This document shows positions 5,082 through 8,065 of a stretch of DNA of 8,065 nucleotides, one piece after another (the stretch's first letter is position 1; every line of letters starts with the position of its first letter). Made by a program: the position numbers and the translations under genes. The notes under the pieces are model-generated. The model was not told the DNA's origin. It saw only the letters and a list, made by a program, of their open reading frames with translations, and made no database searches. Location: contig CAYQZD010000150.1 of assembly GCA_964421875.1 (NCBI GenBank), positions 1 through 8,065 of the forward strand, written 5' to 3'. This DNA comes from CAYQZD01 sp964421875. GTDB taxonomy: Bacteria > Electryoneota > Tariuqbacteria > Tariuqbacterales > Tariuqbacteraceae.

Positions 5082-5894
5082 TCACTTCTTTATATTTCGC
5101 GCCGCCCGAACCACCGCGTCGAAATCTTCCCCTGCCGAAACCTGCGAAACGCCCTCACTCCCCTGCTTGAGTTCGCACTCACCGGTGGGACACTCATCCC
5201 CGAAAAGTTTGTCGCAACTCCAGCACCCCGCGTTCAAATCCATTCCCCCTCCCCCCTCACGCAAACGATACAACTTCTCCACCTGCTCCGGTGAAAGCGC
5301 CACCTCTCCCCCCAACTGACGCGCAATGAACAATATATGCGCGTAGTGTTCAATGCGCTCCATCTTATAATAAGCCGCCATTAAATCCCCGCTCACCGTC
5401 ACCGCCCCATGATTGGCCAGCAATAACGCGTCGCAGCGCTTGATAACCTCCCCCACCGCCCGGGGAACCTCCTCGGTAGATGGTGTGCCGTAACTGGTCA
5501 AAGGCACCGAACCGATGGTCATCACCACCTCCGGCAGCACACACCGGTCCAGCGGCATCCCCGCCGCGGCGAATCCGGTGCAATAAGGCGGGTGTGCGTG
5601 CACCACCGCGTTTACATCCGGCCGTATCCGGTATATCGCCAGATGCATCGGCAATTCCGAAGAAGGCTGATGCTTCCCCTCCAACACCGCACCCTTATCG
5701 TCGATGACGATGAGGTCCGCGTTGCTCAAATCCCCCTTGCAAAAGCCGGTGGGGGTGGCCAAAAAACGGTCCCCTTCCAACCGCACCGTGACATTGCCGT
5801 CGTTGGAAGCGGCGAATCCCTTGCTGTAAATCCGGTGGCAAACATCCAGGAATTGGCGGCGGAGGGTAGGATTGTCTGTTATTTGTTCTGACAT
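5082..5894 (-). CDS. Class II aldolase/adducin-family protein with C-terminal cysteine cluster
   Basis: 270 residues from ATG 5892-5894. The family comprises zinc-dependent aldolases and related enzymes of sugar phosphates, such as L-fuculose-phosphate aldolase. Visible residues are the phosphate-loop-like SNDGNVTVR (30-38), the catalytic Glu in PSSE (Glu80), the metal-binding HAHP (His99, His101) and the third ligand in ANHGAV (His162), so the active site looks complete. The substrate cannot be told from sequence. The roughly 215-residue core is followed by an extension of about 55 residues with four cysteines (224, 227, 235, 240; CWSC then spacings of 7 and 4), which could bind zinc or an Fe-S cluster. 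The frame stays open upstream to a TTG at 5942, but that stretch is translated repeat array and is not counted. No clear Shine-Dalgarno site precedes the ATG. Confidence 0.9.
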   Translation of the reverse strand: MSEQITDNPTLRRQFLDVCHRIYSKGFAASNDGNVTVRLEGDRFLATPTGFCKGDLSNADLIVIDDKGAVLEGKHQPSSELPMHLAIYRIRPDVNAVVHAHPPYCTGFAAAGMPLDRCVLPEVVMTIGSVPLTSYGTPSTEEVPRAVGEVIKRCDALLLANHGAVTVSGDLMAAYYKMERIEHYAHILFIARQLGGEVALSPEQVEKLYRLREGGGGMDLNAGCWSCDKLFGDECPTGECELKQGSEGVSQVSAGEDFDAVVRAARNIKK

Positions 5895-5916
5895 ATAGAT
5901 ATGTTTGTTATTATGT

Positions 5917-5957
5917 AAGTCTTCAAGTCGACAAGTCTGCAAGTTTGCAGGTCACTT
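5917..5957 (+). repeat. AAGTC array, left arm of an inverted pair
   Basis: Five 8-nt units start at 5917, 5925, 5933, 5941 and 5949, consensus AAGTCNNC. It matches the reverse complement of 6366-6406 at 31 of 41 positions with no gaps and in register. It covers the stop codon of the four-helix-bundle gene and lies just upstream of the aldolase start. Confidence 0.75.
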
Positions 5958-6329
5958 TTTCTGAATCGAAGCCTTCAAATGAATGATAAGACTTTGCAGC
6001 ATCGATGATATTTCTGTGCATTCTATCAAATATGAGTCGATGTTCGCTTGCGGTAGTAGATTCATAGCTTTGAGAATATACAGTTGTGTTCTCAGCTCGC
6101 CCGCTGAACCTTTCGCAATCAATAGAAATCGTTTGAACTCCGCATCGGAATCCCTCTCGTAACCTTCTGCTATGTTAGATGGAATTGATAGACCTGATCT
6201 TCTTATCTGCTCTTTTAGACTCCAATCATGTTCCAATTCCTTAACATTTGTGAGCTTGTAAATGTCCACTGCCAGTCTGCATCCTCTTTTCCATACTTCG
6301 ATTTCCTCAAGTCTCTTAAACCCACCCAT
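5952..6329 (-). CDS. Four-helix-bundle protein (23S rRNA intervening-sequence type)
   Basis: 125 residues, the normal length of this family, first known from ORFs inside intervening sequences of 23S rRNA genes and also common as free-standing genes. Typical family features are EEIEVWKRGCRLAVDIY near the start, LKEQIRRSGLSIPSNIAEGYER in the middle, and the following FLLIAKGSAGELRTQLYI stretch, all helical. No catalytic residues are expected; the function is unknown, with RNA association only suspected. There is no rRNA here. GTG 6330-6332 and ATG 6327-6329 are both in frame; GGAGG lies 3 and 6 nt away respectively, so I choose the ATG. The gene looks more AT-rich than its neighbours and favours AGA for arginine where serS mostly uses CGN, which fits acquisition from elsewhere. 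Inverted AAGTC arrays lie at both ends. Confidence 0.92.
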   Translation of the reverse strand: MGGFKRLEEIEVWKRGCRLAVDIYKLTNVKELEHDWSLKEQIRRSGLSIPSNIAEGYERDSDAEFKRFLLIAKGSAGELRTQLYILKAMNLLPQANIDSYLIECTEISSMLQSLIIHLKASIQKK

Positions 6330-6335
6330 CACAAA

Positions 6336-6340
6336 CCTCC
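6336..6340 (-). promoter_or_regulatory. Shine-Dalgarno site of the four-helix-bundle gene
   Basis: GGAGG on the minus strand, 6 nt from ATG 6327-6329 and 3 nt from GTG 6330-6332. It favours the ATG. Confidence 0.7.
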
Positions 6341-6365
6341 AAATTAGGTTTAACTACGCTATTTT

Positions 6366-6406
6366 AATCGACTTGTTGACTTGCTGACTTGTTGACTTGC
6401 TGACTT
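6366..6406 (-). repeat. AAGTC array, right arm of an inverted pair
   Basis: On the minus strand, five 8-nt units begin at 6406, 6398, 6390, 6382 and 6374; two words (AAGTCAGC and AAGTCAAC) alternate. It is the only AAGT-type array in the window on this strand and mirrors 5917-5957. It begins 3 nt beyond the serS stop codon. Confidence 0.8.
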
Positions 6407-6409
6407 ATT

Positions 6410-7690
6410 TCACCCCAGTGAAATTTCCGTAAATCCCGTATATTCCACCAATACCTTCGGCGCCATCACCGTCCCCAAATCCGTCTGATAGTTCTCCAAC
6501 AGCGAAGCCATCAGCCGCGAGGTCGCCAAACCCGACCCGTTCAAAGTGTGCACATAACGGCTCTTACCCCCGCTTTCAGGCCGGAAACGGATGTTCGCCC
6601 GCCGAGCCTGGAAATCCTCGAAATTCGAGCAGGATGAAGCCTCCAGCCACTTCTCGTTCGCCGGGCTCCAAGTCTCCAAATCGTAACACTTAGCTGCCGC
6701 GAAACCCAAATCCCCCGTGCACAACTCTATCCGCCGGTAGGGTATCTCCAGCAGTTCCAGCGCCCGCTCCGCATCGCGTGTCAATCCCTCGTGCTCCTCG
6801 AAAGAACGCTCGGGATGGACAAATTTCACCAGCTCCACCTTGTTGAACTGGTGCACCCGTAAAAATCCCCGCGTCTCCTTCCCGTAAGAACCCGCTTCCC
6901 GCCTAAAACAAGCGGTGAAACCCGCATAGCGCATCGGCAAATCGCTTTCCCGGAAAGTCTCGTCCCGGTGCATATTGGTGATAGGAACTTCCGCCGTGGG
7001 AATCAGGTAAAGTTCATCGTCACGGCAGCGGTACATATCCTCCTCCAGCTTCGGTATCTGCCCCGTAGAAAACAGCGACTCCCGGTTCACCATAAAGGGC
7101 GGGTAAATCTCAGTATAACCATGCTCGCCGGTCTGCAAATCCAGCATAAAATTCCACAAAGCCCGCTCCAAACGCGCCCCCTTCCCCACATACACCGGGA
7201 AACCGCTCCCCGCCACCTTCGCCCCCCTTTCGAAATCCAAAATCCCCAAATCCGTCCCCAACTCCAAATGGTCCTTCACCGGGAAATCGAAATCCGGCTT
7301 ATCGCCCCATACCTTGACCTCAACGTTACCGAATGCATCCTTCCCTGACGGGACGCTTTCGTGCGGCAGATTCGGCAGCCACGATATTTGCTCGTTCATC
7401 TCTCCTTCAATCCGCTTCAATTCCTCGTCGAAATCTTTAATCGCCTCGCCGATACCGCGGACTTCTTCCCGCATCCCCGCAGCTTCGTTCTTACTGCCCG
7501 CCTTCATCAATTCGCCGATTTGCCGCGATTTGACATTGCGTTCCGCCTTCAGTTTTTCCACCTGGGCGATAATCTCACGCCGCTTTTCGTCCAATTCAAT
7601 TATGGGATCGAGCCTGCCAGCTTCGCCCCGCTTTTCCAATCCGGCTCGAATATGCTCGGTGTCTTCGCGTAATTGTTTCAAGCTGTACAT
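6410..7690 (-). CDS. serS: Serine--tRNA ligase
   Basis: 426 residues, full length for the bacterial enzyme. It charges tRNA-Ser (and tRNA-Sec where present) with serine in the cytosol. Residues 1-105 form the charged coiled-coil arm that contacts the long variable arm of tRNA-Ser. The class II catalytic core follows: motif 1 around 176-198 ending EIYPP, the serine-binding TAE loop at 232-234, motif 2 with FRREAGSYG (262-270) leading to RVHQF (278-282), and motif 3 around LNGSGLATSRLMA (383-395). All signature residues are intact. The ATG at 7688-7690 has only a weak AGGT at a 12-nt distance, so initiation looks less canonical than for pckA. I see no T-box motif in the 375 bp upstream. It is the first gene in the window in transcription order. 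Confidence 0.98.
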   Translation of the reverse strand: MYSLKQLREDTEHIRAGLEKRGEAGRLDPIIELDEKRREIIAQVEKLKAERNVKSRQIGELMKAGSKNEAAGMREEVRGIGEAIKDFDEELKRIEGEMNEQISWLPNLPHESVPSGKDAFGNVEVKVWGDKPDFDFPVKDHLELGTDLGILDFERGAKVAGSGFPVYVGKGARLERALWNFMLDLQTGEHGYTEIYPPFMVNRESLFSTGQIPKLEEDMYRCRDDELYLIPTAEVPITNMHRDETFRESDLPMRYAGFTACFRREAGSYGKETRGFLRVHQFNKVELVKFVHPERSFEEHEGLTRDAERALELLEIPYRRIELCTGDLGFAAAKCYDLETWSPANEKWLEASSCSNFEDFQARRANIRFRPESGGKSRYVHTLNGSGLATSRLMASLLENYQTDLGTVMAPKVLVEYTGFTEISLG

Positions 7691-7720
7691 TATTAAGTGT
7701 TTACCTGTCTTTATCTTGTT

Positions 7721-7740
7721 GGGCGGACTTAAAATCCGCC
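7721..7740. repeat. Palindrome resembling family A, upstream of serS
   Basis: GGCGGA (7722-7727) pairs with TCCGCC (7735-7740) around an AT-rich centre. The layout resembles family A (G-rich arm, AT-rich centre, C-rich arm), but the bases differ, so kinship is uncertain. It lies within the likely leader of serS and has no T tract at its end. Confidence 0.5.
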
Positions 7741-7763
7741 AGTCTTAAAGTTATTTAAATAAA

Positions 7764-7803
7764 ATGTGTACAAGTGTACAGGTGGGCAAGTGTACAAGTC
7801 CCC
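7764..7803 (+). repeat. AAGT-type 8-nt array, five units
   Basis: Units start at 7764, 7772, 7780, 7788 and 7796, consensus AAGTGTAC. The first unit begins ATGT and the third AGGT. Exactly 40 nt with no phase slip. Confidence 0.75.
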
Positions 7804-7823
7804 CCTCGAAAAACTCCCTCTCT

Positions 7824-7863
7824 ATGTCCACAAGTCTGCAGGTCTGCAAGTCATCAAATCCCG
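7824..7863 (+). repeat. AAGT-type 8-nt array, five units
   Basis: Units start at 7824, 7832, 7840, 7848 and 7856, consensus AAGTCTGC. As in the previous array, the first unit begins ATGT and the third AGGT, with exact 8-nt phase over 40 nt. Confidence 0.75.
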
Positions 7864-7892
7864 CGCGGGGAGCCGCCCGAATTTCTCTGAAT

Positions 7893-7929
7893 CGCAGATT
7901 AGCGCAGATTGACGCTGATGACGCAGATG
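7893..7929 (+). repeat. Degenerate 9-10-nt tandem array (CGCAGATT)
   Basis: CGCAGATT at 7893 and 7903, CGCTGATG at 7913 and CGCAGATG at 7922. Similar CGCAGATT-type repeats are familiar as dispersed intergenic elements in various bacteria. No gene overlaps it. Confidence 0.7.
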
Positions 7930-7954
7930 AATCCCACCTTGAAAACCCCCCTCT

Positions 7955-7986
7955 GAGTTTACAAGTTGGTAAGTTAGCAAGTTCCC
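7955..7986 (+). repeat. AAGT-type 8-nt array, four units
   Basis: Units start at 7955, 7963, 7971 and 7979, consensus AAGTTNNC, the first beginning GAGT. It runs directly into the 7-nt array at 7987. Confidence 0.65.
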
Positions 7987-8028
7987 GCAAATCAAATATC
8001 ACAAATCACAAATCGAAAATCAAAAATC
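7987..8028 (+). repeat. 7-nt tandem array (consensus ACAAATC), six units
   Basis: Six contiguous 7-mers starting at 7987, 7994, 8001, 8008, 8015 and 8022 all end in ATC and are A-rich; two are identical ACAAATC. It continues without a gap from the preceding 8-nt array. Confidence 0.7.
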
Positions 8029-8030
8029 AC

Positions 8031-8052
8031 AGCCGTAATAGCCTTAATAGCC
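8031..8052 (+). repeat. 9-nt tandem repeat (AGCCNTAAT), two full units and a partial
   Basis: AGCCGTAAT at 8031 and AGCCTTAAT at 8040, then AGCC at 8049. It may continue beyond the window edge. It is the fourth distinct period in this region. Confidence 0.5.
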
Positions 8053-8065
8053 AGTGAATCTTCTT

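Larger units (their letters stand above)
7691..8065. other. Non-coding, repeat-filled region upstream of serS
   Basis: 375 bp without a credible gene. It holds one palindrome, three 8-nt AAGT arrays, a 10-nt array, a 7-nt array and a 9-nt array, listed separately, plus the palindrome CCCGCGCGGG at 7860-7869. The serS promoter must lie here or beyond the window edge, but I cannot pick one. The open frame 7751-8002 is translated repeat. Confidence 0.75.

Noticed and set aside
6318..6326. Half of palindrome A (AAACCCACC) at the start of the four-helix-bundle gene
   Set aside because: Nine matching bases without the other arm, inside coding sequence; easily chance.
5952..6329. rRNA intervening sequence context for the four-helix-bundle gene
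   Set aside because: The flanking genes are serS and an aldolase, and no rRNA sequence is visible, so this is a free-standing copy.
5917..6406. CRISPR-like reading of the AAGTC arrays
   Set aside because: Units are only 8 nt with no spacers and no cas genes; they are degenerate tandem repeats.
7751..8002. Minus-strand 83-codon open frame upstream of serS
   Set aside because: Its translation consists of the short-period arrays (repeated LPTC/LQTC-type words). It has no Shine-Dalgarno site and no protein-like composition.
7691..8065. T-box riboswitch upstream of serS
   Set aside because: No T-box consensus (GGTGGNACC-like) appears on the minus strand and there is no terminator hairpin before the gene.

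Overview
The window comes from a bacterial genome of medium-high GC. It carries eight genes, all on the minus strand, so transcription runs from high to low coordinates. In that order they are: seryl-tRNA synthetase (serS), a four-helix-bundle (23S rRNA IVS-type) protein, a class II aldolase-like protein with a C-terminal cysteine cluster, a dodecin, an exported MEMO-family protein, a single-domain cyclic-nucleotide-binding-like protein, a zinc-ribbon membrane protein, and ATP-dependent PEP carboxykinase (pckA). A strong intrinsic terminator closes pckA. There are no rRNA, tRNA, CRISPR, transposase or phage genes. Housekeeping enzymes mixed with hypothetical genes, an exported MEMO protein and repeat-rich gaps suggest an uncultured candidate-phylum bacterium. 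I cannot name the phylum from the sequence.

Layout: 1-57 has no gene. 58-81 is the pckA terminator and 118-1713 is pckA. 1714-1950 is a repeat-bearing gap with an AAGT-type array and several hairpins. 1951-2715 is the zinc-ribbon membrane protein, which starts with TTG. 2716-2875 is a second repeat-bearing gap with related hairpins. 2876-3346 is the cNMP-binding-like gene, preceded by a promoter-like pair and a leader stem. 3593-4741 is MEMO, 4791-5006 is dodecin and 5082-5894 is the aldolase. 5952-6329 is the four-helix-bundle gene, which sits between two inverted 41-bp arrays. 6410-7690 is serS. 7691-8065 is non-coding and consists largely of short-period degenerate repeats.

No obvious pathway joins the genes. 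pckA feeds gluconeogenesis and serS charges tRNA. The gaps from serS to MEMO are 49-80 bp, so short co-transcripts are possible, but the functions do not form a recognised operon. MEMO's usual AMMECR1 and radical-SAM partners are absent here.

The most unusual content lies between the genes. Tandem arrays of degenerate 7-, 8-, 9- or 10-nt words, usually four to six words long, occur next to starts and stops. The commonest is an 8-nt word beginning AAGT. Two such arrays form imperfect terminal-inverted-repeat-like ends around the four-helix-bundle gene. A second set of palindromic repeats, including one pair with a stem-preserving double change, flanks the zinc-ribbon gene.
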